Assembly: GCF_001561955.1 (NCBI RefSeq)
Contig: NZ_CP014223.1
Location: forward strand, 186,001-250,000
Direction: 5' to 3'
DNA length: 64,000 bases
Source of the DNA: Anaerotignum propionicum DSM 1682
GTDB lineage: Bacteria; Bacillota; Clostridia; Lachnospirales; Anaerotignaceae
The translations under genes and the position numbers were made by a program. The first letter of the stretch is position 1. Each line of letters starts with the position of its first letter. The notes beneath the pieces were generated by a model. The model saw only the letters and a program-made list of their open reading frames with translations, was not told the origin of the DNA and made no database searches. Shown one piece after another: positions 25,980 through 34,515 of the stretch.

Positions 25980-26137
25980 TATTTACAAGATTTTTTTCAA
26001 GAAAATAAATAGGTTTGCTGTGTTTTACACATATATTATTAATTTATTGACAGCGGTAGAAAAACAGAAGGTTTTCTATTATAATAAAAGGTAATCTCCT
26101 CAATGATTGAGGGATTTACAGAATAGGAGGAGAAAAA

Positions 26138-26968
26138 ATGAGTAAAGCCGACAAAATTTTTATCAAAAATTGCAAGGAAATCCTTGAAAATGGGTTTTCT
26201 ACTGAAAAAGAAAAGGTGCGTCCCCATTGGGAAGACGGTACCCCTGCATATACCATAAAAACCTTTGGGGTTGTGAATCGTTATGATCTTTCTGAAGAGT
26301 TCCCTCTTTTGACACTAAGAGCGACAAATTGGAAAGCAGCCATCGATGAAATTCTTTGGATTTGGCAGAAAAAATCTAACAATATCAATGATTTAAACAG
26401 TAAAATTTGGGATTCTTGGGCGGATGAAAATGGTTCTATTGGTAAAGCTTACGGTTATCAGCTTGGGGTTCCCTATACCTTCAAGCATGGCACCATGGAT
26501 CAGGTAGATAATGTGCTATGGCAGTTGAAAAATACTCCTTATTCTCGCCGAATCATGACGAATATTTATAACTTTGGGGATTTGATGGAAATGGGGCTGG
26601 AGCCTTGTGCTTACAGCATGACCTTTAACGTGGTGGGAGACAAGCTCAACGCAATACTTAACCAGCGTTCTCAGGATACCCTTGCGGCAAACAACTGGAA
26701 TGTGGTGCAATATTCTGCTCTATTGATGATGTTTGCTCAGGTAAGCGGATTAAAGGCAGGAGAGCTGGTTCATGTAATCAGTGATATGCATATTTATGAC
26801 AGGCATGTGCCTATGATTCAAGATTTAATGGAAAGAGAGCAGTATCCTGCTCCAAAGGTGCGATTGAATCCAGAGATAAAGAACTTTTATGATTTTACAG
26901 TGGCAGATTTTATCGTAGAGGATTATCAGCATGGAAAGCCCATAGGAAAAGTGCCTGTGGCAATATGA
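26138..26968 (+). CDS. thyA: Thymidylate synthase
   Basis: A 276-residue folate-dependent enzyme that methylates dUMP to dTMP using methylenetetrahydrofolate and yields dihydrofolate. The catalytic cysteine is C157 in LEPCAYSM, the dUMP phosphate-binding RSQD is at 177-180, and TLAANNWNVVQYS and HVISDMHIYDRH are family blocks. Length is standard. AGGAGGAG precedes the ATG. folA follows 13 bp after the stop, so the dihydrofolate made here is recycled by the next gene. Confidence 0.97.
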   Translation: MSKADKIFIKNCKEILENGFSTEKEKVRPHWEDGTPAYTIKTFGVVNRYDLSEEFPLLTLRATNWKAAIDEILWIWQKKSNNINDLNSKIWDSWADENGSIGKAYGYQLGVPYTFKHGTMDQVDNVLWQLKNTPYSRRIMTNIYNFGDLMEMGLEPCAYSMTFNVVGDKLNAILNQRSQDTLAANNWNVVQYSALLMMFAQVSGLKAGELVHVISDMHIYDRHVPMIQDLMEREQYPAPKVRLNPEIKNFYDFTVADFIVEDYQHGKPIGKVPVAI

Positions 26969-26981
26969 TAGGAGTGAGGGT

Positions 26982-27470
26982 ATGAATGTAATCGTAGCGG
27001 TAGATGAGCAATGGGGCATCGGCAAGGATGGGGATTTGTTGTGCCGTATTTCGGGGGACATGAAGCGGTTTCGTGCCATAACCTCTGGGAATGTATTGAT
27101 TTTGGGAAGAAAGACCTTAGAGTCTTTCCCCAATAAAAAACCCTTGCCCAATCGGGAACATATTGTTTTGACTAATAATTTAGAATATCAGGCGGAGGGT
27201 GTTACCCTTTGCCATAGCATAGCGGAGATACCCAGCGTTTTGGAGTCATTTAAAGAAAAAGAAATTTTTGTTGCAGGTGGAGAAAGTATTTATGAACAGC
27301 TTTTGCCTTTTTGCCAGAAGGCGTATGTGACGAAAATTCATGCAGCCTTTCCTGCAGATACCCGTTTTCCCAATTTGGATGCTATGCCTGAATGGGAGAT
27401 TGTTGAGGAAGAAGAGCAAGAAGAAAACGGTGTGAAATTTACGTTTGTTTTGTATCAGAGAAAGAAATAA
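26982..27470 (+). CDS. folA: Dihydrofolate reductase
   Basis: A 162-residue NADPH-dependent reductase that turns dihydrofolate back into tetrahydrofolate. The start MNVIVAVDEQWGIGKDGDL is typical; the usual catalytic acid region, RISGDMKRF, carries D in position for substrate binding; LILGRKTLESFP and IFVAGGESIYEQLLP are cofactor-binding blocks. It forms a tight pair with thyA and ends at a terminator. With folT earlier in the window it belongs to a folate theme. Confidence 0.96.
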   Translation: MNVIVAVDEQWGIGKDGDLLCRISGDMKRFRAITSGNVLILGRKTLESFPNKKPLPNREHIVLTNNLEYQAEGVTLCHSIAEIPSVLESFKEKEIFVAGGESIYEQLLPFCQKAYVTKIHAAFPADTRFPNLDAMPEWEIVEEEEQEENGVKFTFVLYQRKK

Positions 27471-27486
27471 TAAATATCACAAGTGA

Positions 27487-27514
27487 GGGTGTCGACAAAG
27501 TCGACACCCTTTTA
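27487..27514 (+). terminator. Terminator after folA (GTCGAC hairpin)
   Basis: GGGTGTCGA pairs with TCGACACCC around CAAAG, then TTTT. Nearly the same hairpin occurs after hpf at 60571-60600, and related ones at 34134 and 41927. Confidence 0.85.
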
Positions 27515-27612
27515 TAAAAAGGTTCTTTTTGTACACCTTTTTATTTGTACTGTCAAGATTGATAAAGTGAGTTAATGCACGATGCAATTATAAATCAAAT
27601 TTTTGAAAATAT

Positions 27613-27670
27613 AAAGTTTGGGTCAAGCCTTTACAAAGGCTTGCGGGGTTCGGGGCTAAGTCTCGAGAAC
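27613..27670 (+). repeat. Interspersed dyad repeat, copy B
   Basis: AAAGTTTGGGTCAAGC, CTTTACAAAGG, TTGCGGGGTTCGGGG and a GAGAAC end in order, including the perfect stem CAAGCCTTT/AAAGGCTTG. Same arrangement as 8728-8785. A shorter related piece (TTGCAAGGTTCAGGGCAGAG to CCCGAGAAC) follows at 27683-27712 right before the cca stop. Confidence 0.7.
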
Positions 27671-27718
27671 TTGTTTCTAAGATTGCAAGGTTCAGGGCAG
27701 AGTCCCGAGAACTTGACC

Positions 27719-28924
27719 TTACATAAACTCCCTTGCTTTTTCCAGTAAGATATTTTTTTGGTTTCTCTCAGGATTTTGATGCACAAAGTCCAAAAGTAGA
27801 GATAAAAGCTTGCCTAGCTCCTTTCCCTTGGGTACACCAATTTCCATGAGCATTTGTCCATCCACAGCCAATTCCTTTAACGTAAGGCAGTCTCCGTCTG
27901 CTATAATTTTATCCAGACATTGTGCCGTCTGCAAAGAGGGTGCTGTAGGACGCAAAATTTCTTGCAATATAATAAGCTGACTCACCGCTTCAAGCCCCAG
28001 CTTACTGATAAGTCCTCTTAAAGGATACCCTAGGGTGGGTAGGGCCTGATTGATATTTTCAAGAAGTATGCAGATTCTTTTTAAACTATCATTGTCAAAC
28101 TTGAGTTTTTTTAAAAAAGCCTTTGCCTCTTGGGGGGAATAGTCTTGTAAAACTATAGTCCAACGCAAAACAGACTCCTTTGGAGCTTTTTTGAGATCCT
28201 CTAAAAGGCCATGCTCTCGTTGCATCAGGCGGTTTGCAAGCTGTTCATCAATTTCAGTTAAGAGACCGCTTTGCCAAAGTAGGGGCATCTTATCTTCATG
28301 GTGGCATAGCCATAGTTTGTCCATTTCGTCATGAATCCGTTCTACGCTGATTTTTTTGATCAATTCTCTGTTCTCGCAAAGGGCCTGATAGGTTTCCTCT
28401 TCTACATCAAAACCCAATTGTGCTGCAAACCTTACACAGCGAAGCATGCGCAAAGCATCCTCTTGAAACCGCAAAGCAGGCGCTCCTACGCCTCGAATGG
28501 TTTTTGACTGAATATCCTCCATGCCGTGAAAAAAGTCCAGATAGCCCTCTTCTGGGTGGTAAGCAATGGCATTCATAGTGAAGTCTCGCCGTAATAAATC
28601 CTCCTGCAAATTATTCGTGAAGGTTACACCACTGGGATGACGACAATCCTCATATTCTCCCTCTATGCGATAGGTGGTTACCTCATAATTGGTATGATTT
28701 AAAACAACGGTTATGGTACCATGCTGAATACCGGTGTCAAAGGTATGGGAAAACAGTTTTTTCGTTTCCTCAGGCTTTGCTGAGGTGGTAATATCCCAAT
28801 CCTTAGGTTGGGTGTGTAAAATGGTATCTCTGACACAACCTCCAACAATGTAAGCTTGGTGGCCTGCTTGATTCAACGTTTTTATGATATATAAAACATC
28901 CTGGGGCAATGCAACTGAAAACAT
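27719..28924 (-). CDS. cca: CCA tRNA nucleotidyltransferase
   Basis: A 401-residue class II enzyme that adds or repairs the CCA end of tRNAs. The nucleotidyltransferase head shows YIVGGCVRD and the catalytic DWDITTSA; RRDFTMNAIAY and the neck LRMLRCVRFAAQLGF are also clear. The C-terminal tail is helical and about 200 residues long. It may add only part of the CCA or the whole. AAGGGAGAC precedes the ATG. It points away from the tRNA-Lys gene nearby and stands alone. Confidence 0.94.
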   Translation of the reverse strand: MFSVALPQDVLYIIKTLNQAGHQAYIVGGCVRDTILHTQPKDWDITTSAKPEETKKLFSHTFDTGIQHGTITVVLNHTNYEVTTYRIEGEYEDCRHPSGVTFTNNLQEDLLRRDFTMNAIAYHPEEGYLDFFHGMEDIQSKTIRGVGAPALRFQEDALRMLRCVRFAAQLGFDVEEETYQALCENRELIKKISVERIHDEMDKLWLCHHEDKMPLLWQSGLLTEIDEQLANRLMQREHGLLEDLKKAPKESVLRWTIVLQDYSPQEAKAFLKKLKFDNDSLKRICILLENINQALPTLGYPLRGLISKLGLEAVSQLIILQEILRPTAPSLQTAQCLDKIIADGDCLTLKELAVDGQMLMEIGVPKGKELGKLLSLLLDFVHQNPERNQKNILLEKAREFM

Positions 28925-29157
28925 AAACAGTCTCCCTTCAAAAAGTCTGAAAAGTGTATTTAAAAAATCCCGTTAAGAGATTAAATTCTAGCATTTGGAA
29001 TACTTAATATGCTTTCATAGTATACCATAAAAATCTAAAATACAAAGAAAAAGCCTTCGCAGATTTTTTTAGATTGCCGAAAAATACCGAAAATTAGAGT
29101 TAATTGATAGCTTTAAATAATATATGAAAAAAATAAAAAATTTTTTGACAGAAATCG

Positions 29158-29186
29158 TTGACAAACGGTACAAGTAGTGATAATAT
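29158..29186 (+). promoter_or_regulatory. Promoter of tRNA-Lys
   Basis: TTGACA at 29158-29163 and TAATAT at 29181-29186 with a 17-bp spacer, 22 bp before the tRNA. Confidence 0.8.
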
Positions 29187-29208
29187 ATTTTTTGCAGTCA
29201 ACAAATAC

Positions 29209-29281
29209 GCGCCCTTAGCTCAGTTGGTAGAGCAACTGACTCTTAATCAGTGGGTCCAGAGTTCGAGTCTCTGAGGGCGCA
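29209..29281 (+). tRNA. tRNA-Lys (anticodon CTT)
   Basis: A complete 73-nt cloverleaf. The acceptor stem GCGCCCT/AGGGCGC with discriminator A, D arm GCTC/GAGC, anticodon stem ACTGA/TCAGT with loop CTCTTAA giving anticodon CTT, and T arm CAGAG/CTCTG with loop TTCGAGT all fold without mismatch. The CCA end is not encoded in the genome, in line with cca nearby. A consensus promoter precedes it and a terminator follows. Confidence 0.98.
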
Positions 29282-29286
29282 TATCG

Positions 29287-29334
29287 AAGCAGAGTGGCTT
29301 AGAGTAATTCTAGGTCGTTCTGCTTTTCTTTTTT
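29287..29334 (+). terminator. Terminator after tRNA-Lys
   Basis: AAGCAGA pairs with TCTGCTT and TAGA with TCTA, followed by TTTCTTTTTT. Confidence 0.78.
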
Positions 29335-29344
29335 GCATTGAAAC

Positions 29345-29374
29345 ACTCCCGATTTGGGAGTTTTTCTTTTTTTT
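29345..29374 (+). terminator. Second terminator after tRNA-Lys
   Basis: ACTCCC pairs with GGGAGT, loop GATTT, then TTTTCTTTTTTTT; a backup for the first hairpin. Confidence 0.78.
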
Positions 29375-29447
29375 ACGGATATTTCTGTTTGTTTCCCCAT
29401 AGAATGGTACAGAAATGTTTTGTCCGTAATCGGCAGGGGGAATGGAT

Positions 29448-30434
29448 ATGGAGGAAATATATGAAAAAATATTATGGGAGGGTTATGGCCTTCGTTTTTA
29501 CAGCGGAACCCGTACCCGAACAGGTCTTGTCTGCAAAACGGACAAAGGACTAAGAGAATTGAAAAAGGCAAGGGAGCGAATGAACGGCATCCGTTATGCC
29601 CATGATGTAAAGGAATGTCTTTATGGAAACGGCTTTACTGTGATAAGCAGGTTTTATAATACCATGGACGGCCAGCCTTGCTTCGTCAAGGAGGGAGCGG
29701 TGTATGTTCTTGAGGAGCTTTTGCCCACCGCAGCGTTAGAGGAGGATGGAAAGGAGGCCTTCATCAGGGGCGCGGAAACATTGGGTAAAATGCACCTTTG
29801 CGCAAAGGGATTAGAGAGCAGATTTGTTCAATGGGACAAAGAACGTTTGCCGGCACAATTCGCAAAAAGAAGGGCGGAGCTTGCCAAAATTAAGCGTCGC
29901 ATTCAAAAACAAGGGGGCTATGATGCCATAGATTTATTGGTGCTTGATAACTACGATACATATATGGAGCAGACCTTGCAGGCAGAAGCCCTTTTGGCAG
30001 AAGCAAATTATTCCACCTTGTTTGAGAAGGCTAGGGGAGAAGGAACCTTTTGTCATCATAGCTTTAAGGGAGAAAATCTTAGGGTATCAGATGGCGGAAA
30101 ACTGTTTGTGGGTGGCTTTGAAGGATGTAGCAGTGACATACCGTTATTGGATTTAGCAGCATATCTAAAACGCTATATGAAAAAAACGGAAGGTGATAAA
30201 GATGGAGTTGTGGGTATGCTTGAGGCATATCAAAAAAATAATCCTCTGGAGGAGGGTGAAAAAGTACTGCTCCAAGCATTGGTTATTTATCCTGAGAAAT
30301 TTTTGCGTTTAATTAACGAGTATTATAATAAAAGAAGAGCCTGTGTTTCTCCCGCTATGCAAGAACGTTTGGCTTTGGCGGCGGAGGAAGAGGGACGGGC
30401 AAAAGAGCTGTACTCTTATATTCGAGGGGTTTAA
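29448..30434 (+). CDS. CotS-family spore-coat kinase-like protein
   Basis: A 328-residue protein with the CotS/YsxE aminoglycoside-phosphotransferase-like fold. In place of the kinase catalytic loop HGDxxxxN it has HHSFKGENLRV, and in place of DFG/DFE it has VGGFEG, so the catalytic aspartates are missing and it is probably a pseudokinase, as is common in clostridial CotS proteins. C-terminal RRACVSPAM and the LDLAAYLKRYMKK segment fit the family. ATG 29448 is preferred over 29442 from ribosome-site spacing. Likely a spore coat or sporulation role. Confidence 0.72.
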   Translation: MEEIYEKILWEGYGLRFYSGTRTRTGLVCKTDKGLRELKKARERMNGIRYAHDVKECLYGNGFTVISRFYNTMDGQPCFVKEGAVYVLEELLPTAALEEDGKEAFIRGAETLGKMHLCAKGLESRFVQWDKERLPAQFAKRRAELAKIKRRIQKQGGYDAIDLLVLDNYDTYMEQTLQAEALLAEANYSTLFEKARGEGTFCHHSFKGENLRVSDGGKLFVGGFEGCSSDIPLLDLAAYLKRYMKKTEGDKDGVVGMLEAYQKNNPLEEGEKVLLQALVIYPEKFLRLINEYYNKRRACVSPAMQERLALAAEEEGRAKELYSYIRGV

Positions 30435-30745
30435 AAATGGCTTTGATCAGGGAGTTTTATCTGTTCATATCATGGGTGATAGCATGTAAACAGAGAGCAC
30501 AAACCATAAATAAAGCCATTTTAGAGGGATGGATTGACTTGGGAAACAAGGTGTTTTCCAAGTGAAGTCCATCAAAATCTGAAAATGTTTCCGGTGGGGA
30601 CAACCTAAGGATATGTAGCATTGGGAAATATAGGAAGAAAAAATAATGAGTTGGCAGTGACGTAAGGCCTCATGGGTACTTGGATTGATAGCTTTTTCGC
30701 TTTCTTCTGTCCAAATTTACCAAAGAGGCTTTTTATTTTTTTCTT
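30435..30745 (+). ncRNA. Strongly structured region ending in a terminator: 3' UTR or candidate non-coding RNA
   Basis: This gap of about 400 bp has three paired elements. AAAATGGCTTT (30433-30444) can pair with AAAGCCATTTT (30510-30520). A long hairpin at 30528-30572 pairs GATGGA, ACTTGG and AAACA with TGTTT, CCAAGT and TCCATC. A terminator-like stem at 30667-30729 pairs GCCTC, GGTA and TTGGA with TCCAA, TACC and GAGGC and is followed by TTTTTATTTTTTT. I found no convincing open frame. It could be the CotS-like gene's 3' UTR or a separate small RNA. Confidence 0.45.
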
Positions 30746-30860
30746 ATATTTCAGGAACTTATGGAGAGGAGCTTTGCGAATTCTTCTTGCAACTTATAGG
30801 GGAAACGTATAAAATGTACTGTAAGGTATGTCTGAAAATTCCCCAAAGGAGGAGAAGTTA

Positions 30861-32285
30861 GTGAAAGACTATCACTTTGAAAAAGATGAGCACGAATTTG
30901 ATGAAACGATTCGTTTAGATGATATTAATAAGGAAATGAAGAAGTTTGAAAATGATCAGCCTAAGGATGACTTGGGTGACAAGGATGCATTTTTGGATGC
31001 CTTTGAGTCTGAAAAGTTTGACCGTTTGCCAACTGGAAACACCCCTAATGGCCCTTCTGAGATTACTCGTGGGACACCAAGAAAAAAAGTGGAAGAGCCC
31101 TTTTTGAATAAGAAGACTGCGGCAATGCTTGCTGTGGTTGCAGTAATTGTGGCAATAGCCAGCTTTGCTCTGGTGCGGGGCCTGTTTTTTTCCGGAAATA
31201 GAAATCCAAATTTAGCCAAGGAGCAAACCCCTGTTTTGATTCAAGGGGCGTTGGCCAGTGGTGAATTAATTGTTTATGATATAAAGGGGAATGCCAATAA
31301 AAGCATCCTTGTAACGCAAGATACAGAATTTACTGATACCCAAGGCCAAGGGGTTAAGGATGTTCCTCTTCGTGTAGGGGATCTTATTTTAGTGGGTTTG
31401 GATAAGGATGGCAAGACTGTATTAACCTTGAATCAGGGCGGAAAAATAAAAACTGTGGAAGAGACAGGGCTTACAGCAGATACCGCTTCAAAGAATCTGC
31501 TTGGAGAAGGGAAAAAATTTAGCTATGGAGAGCAGGCAATTTTTATGTATAATCACGAGGAACTGAATCCTAAGGATTTGGAGGCTTGCGATGTGCTGGT
31601 TCTAAAAAGCTATGAAGATGTTGTATGGTCTGTAGAAGTGGCAGAGTTTCATGGCTATATCTCCATAGAGAATAAAGATAATATCGTAAATGGGAAGTTT
31701 CAGCTGGATGAAGCAGCAGCAGTCCCCCTTGCAGAAGTGGAGCGCATTCCTCTGAAGGAAGGAACCCATAAGGTTACGGTCTCAGGTGATAATATTGAAG
31801 AAAGAACAGACAGTATTTTTGTGGAGACAGGGGAAGTTTATGTATATGACCTCTCAAAGGCACAGGAAAAAGTGGGGGTTTTAATCATCAACGCCAATGT
31901 AACGGGGTACAAGCTTTATATCAATGGAACTTTGGTGGATAGCAGTGTGCCCTCTGTATTACCCTTAGGAGAGTATGACGTGGTGATATTAAAAAATGGC
32001 TATACAGAATGGAGCCAGCATGTTGTTCTGGACAAGGATACACTGTCTGTTGATGCAAATTTGCAAAAAGATATTCAATTTGGTTCTGTTGGCATTTCCG
32101 TCAATGTGGATGGAGCTCAGATTTATATTGATGGGAAAGACATGGGTGTTGCGCCCATGGAATTAAATCTCCCCTATGGCAGTTATAGCCTTGGGGTAGA
32201 GAAAAATGGGTATCAATCCTTTTCCACTGTAATTAATGTCAACAGTGGCTCAAGCCATATGAATGTGGAACTGGAAAGAGAATAA
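30861..32285 (+). CDS. PEGA-domain membrane protein
   Basis: A 474-residue protein with a long acidic cytoplasmic head (about 1-95, rich in Asp, Glu and Lys), one membrane segment (AMLAVVAVIVAIASFALV) and a large extracytoplasmic part. The part ends in two PEGA repeats, one with YKLYINGTLVDSS and one with VDGAQIYIDGKDMGVAPMEL. Such repeats are beta-rich and usually surface-exposed. I chose GTG 30861 because AAAGGAGGA lies 7 bp before it; ATG 30828 has no such site. The function of the protein is unknown. pgcA-like phosphoglucomutase follows 15 bp later. Confidence 0.8.
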   Translation: MKDYHFEKDEHEFDETIRLDDINKEMKKFENDQPKDDLGDKDAFLDAFESEKFDRLPTGNTPNGPSEITRGTPRKKVEEPFLNKKTAAMLAVVAVIVAIASFALVRGLFFSGNRNPNLAKEQTPVLIQGALASGELIVYDIKGNANKSILVTQDTEFTDTQGQGVKDVPLRVGDLILVGLDKDGKTVLTLNQGGKIKTVEETGLTADTASKNLLGEGKKFSYGEQAIFMYNHEELNPKDLEACDVLVLKSYEDVVWSVEVAEFHGYISIENKDNIVNGKFQLDEAAAVPLAEVERIPLKEGTHKVTVSGDNIEERTDSIFVETGEVYVYDLSKAQEKVGVLIINANVTGYKLYINGTLVDSSVPSVLPLGEYDVVILKNGYTEWSQHVVLDKDTLSVDANLQKDIQFGSVGISVNVDGAQIYIDGKDMGVAPMELNLPYGSYSLGVEKNGYQSFSTVINVNSGSSHMNVELERE

Positions 32286-32300
32286 AGAGGAGGCGGGAGT

Positions 32301-34028
32301 ATGGATTATATGGAAAGATATCACCAATGGTTGGCTGACCCTTCCATCGACGAAGACACAAAGGTGGAGCTTCGCCTGATTGCCGAGGATGAAAAAGAGA
32401 TTAAGGAACGGTTTTATAAAGAATTGGAATTTGGCACAGGCGGCCTTCGTGGAATTATCGGTACGGGGAGTAACCGAATGAATTTTTACACCGTAGGCAA
32501 GGCAACCCAAGGCTTAGCAAATTATATCAAAAAACAAGGCACCCAGGCCAAGGGTGTGGCAATTGCCTATGACTCCAGACATATGTCTCCTGAATTTGCA
32601 AGAATTGCAGGCTTAGTTTTGGCGGCAAATGGAATTCCTGCTTTTGTTTACCCCTCATTACGCCCTACACCGATGCTTTCATTCGCAGTAAGACGGTTGG
32701 GCTGTACGGCGGGTATCGTGGTTACTGCAAGCCATAATCCTCCTGAATATAATGGGTATAAAGTGTATTGGGCAGATGGTGCCCAAGTGGTTGCACCCAG
32801 AGATACAGATATCATTGATGAGGTTAATGCAGTAACAGAGTATGGGCAGATTCTTAGGATGGAACAAAAAGAGGCGGAGGAAAAGGGCCTTTATCATACG
32901 ATTGCCAAAGAGATTGACCGTTGTTTTGATGAACAGGTGCTATCTCAACGTATTTGTCCTGAAATTACAGAGGACATGGGGGAGAACCTTACCATTATTT
33001 ATACCCCCATTCACGGTTCAGGAAACGAGCCTGTGCGCCGTGTCTTAAAAAAAGCGAAATATAAAAAAGTGTTTGTGGTTCCTGAACAGGAGGAACCGGA
33101 TCCCGATTTTACAACGGTAGGCTACCCCAATCCTGAGGATCCCAATGTATTTACCTTGGCGAAGAAGCTTTCTGAAGAAAAAAACGGAGATATCATTGTT
33201 GGAACTGACCCGGATTGTGACCGTGTTGGCGCCATGGTAAAGGATGACATGGGAGAATATGTTGTTCTGACAGGTAACATGGTGGGTGCGCTGCTGACAG
33301 AATATATTCTTTCTCAGAAGGCAGAGAAGGGTACTTTGCCTGAAAATGGTGTTGTTATTAAGACCATTGTCAGCACTGAATTGATTCAACCTATTTGTGA
33401 CTTCTATGGTGTTAAAAAAATTGAAGTACTGACAGGCTTTAAATTTATCGGCGAGAAAATCAAGGAATTTGAAGAAACAGGAGCTTATCAATATCTGTTT
33501 GGTTTTGAAGAGAGCTATGGGTATTTGGCGGGCACTTACGCAAGGGATAAAGATGCAGTGGTGGCAACGTTACTTCTTTGTGAGATGGCGGCCTATTATA
33601 AGAAAAATGGAATGACTCTTTATGACGGAGTGCAAAAGTTATACGAGAAATATGGCTATTATCTGGATGGTGTAAAGGCGATTACGTTAAAGGGCTTGGA
33701 TGGCGTAGAGAGAATTCAGAAAATCATGGCTTCTCTGCGTGAAACAACACCAAAGGCCTTTGGAGGCAAGGATGTGGTATGGGCAAGGGATTATAAAACC
33801 CAGATTTTCCGTAACTTGAAAACAGGGGAAGAAGAAAAAAGTCCATTACCCATTTCAGATGTATTGTATTATATCCTAGAGGATGGCACTTGGCTGTGCG
33901 TTCGTCCTTCAGGAACTGAGCCCAAGCTGAAATTTTATATTGGTGTGAAAGGGGAAAGCTTAGAAGGAGCAAAAGAGAAGCTTTCTGCCCTTGCAAAAGA
34001 CTTGGATGAGAAACTTGCTTCTATCTAA
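32301..34028 (+). CDS. Phosphoglucomutase / phosphomannomutase (alpha-D-phosphohexomutase)
   Basis: A 575-residue four-domain enzyme that interconverts hexose 1- and 6-phosphates. The phosphoserine loop is TASHNPPEYNGYK, the metal loop is DPDCDRVG, the sugar-specificity loop is GFEESYGYL and the phosphate-binding loop is RPSGTEPKLKFY. Size and loops match the PgcA/PGM2-like group, which acts on glucose and often on deoxyribose or ribose phosphates. AGAGGAGGCGGGAG precedes the ATG. It may supply glucose 1-phosphate for glycogen or cell-wall sugars; malQ is further on but not linked. Confidence 0.93.
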   Translation: MDYMERYHQWLADPSIDEDTKVELRLIAEDEKEIKERFYKELEFGTGGLRGIIGTGSNRMNFYTVGKATQGLANYIKKQGTQAKGVAIAYDSRHMSPEFARIAGLVLAANGIPAFVYPSLRPTPMLSFAVRRLGCTAGIVVTASHNPPEYNGYKVYWADGAQVVAPRDTDIIDEVNAVTEYGQILRMEQKEAEEKGLYHTIAKEIDRCFDEQVLSQRICPEITEDMGENLTIIYTPIHGSGNEPVRRVLKKAKYKKVFVVPEQEEPDPDFTTVGYPNPEDPNVFTLAKKLSEEKNGDIIVGTDPDCDRVGAMVKDDMGEYVVLTGNMVGALLTEYILSQKAEKGTLPENGVVIKTIVSTELIQPICDFYGVKKIEVLTGFKFIGEKIKEFEETGAYQYLFGFEESYGYLAGTYARDKDAVVATLLLCEMAAYYKKNGMTLYDGVQKLYEKYGYYLDGVKAITLKGLDGVERIQKIMASLRETTPKAFGGKDVVWARDYKTQIFRNLKTGEEEKSPLPISDVLYYILEDGTWLCVRPSGTEPKLKFYIGVKGESLEGAKEKLSALAKDLDEKLASI

Positions 34029-34133
34029 CTATGGAATTGGAACTTTAGAACTTTGTATACAAAGATTATTTTGATTTAAAATGAAATGGTTTAGATTGTA
34101 AACAAGGTTAATTTTAATCATTTTGCTTGTTGA

Positions 34134-34162
34134 GGATGTCGATAATGCCGACATCCTTTTTT
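34134..34162 (+). terminator. Terminator after phosphoglucomutase
   Basis: GGATGTCG pairs with CCGACATCC around ATAATG, then TTTTTT. Confidence 0.88.
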
Positions 34163-34469
34163 GTGTAACGAAATTAAAATATAAATAATTTGGGCATTTT
34201 TAAATAAAAAAAGCGGAAGATACGAACAGAAAGCCTAATAATACAGTGAGAATAATGAAACTGGGCGTACTCATGAATGCAAAGTAACCATTTAATTCAT
34301 AAGAGAGGTTCATATAGGATAATTATTTTATTACATTGACAATCTGCAAGGAGGATTATTTTAGAAGAAATAAAGAAATTTGAAATGAGAATTGAAAAAG
34401 TTTTAAAATTCTGGTAAACGATGCAAAAGTAGGTGTATACAATACTGTTATGAAACTACGAGTATTTAT
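34163..34469. other. Intergenic region, nothing assigned
   Basis: AT-rich sequence of about 300 bp. It holds AAGGAGG at 34349-34355 followed by a short frame with no start codon (codes a Lys/Glu-rich stretch ending KVLKFW), which I do not call a gene. Confidence 0.4.
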
Positions 34470-34504
34470 AAAAAGCCTGTGCCATTTGTTCGGCACAGGC
34501 TTTT
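34470..34504 (-). terminator. Terminator of putP
   Basis: AAAGCCTGTGCC pairs with GGCACAGGCTTT; the minus strand continues with TTTTTATAAA. Confidence 0.88.
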
Positions 34505-34515
34505 AAAGTTTAATA

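Noticed and set aside
34340-34420. AAGGAGG followed by a short Lys/Glu-rich frame
   Set aside because: There is no ATG, GTG or TTG at the right distance, and the frame is only 18 codons.
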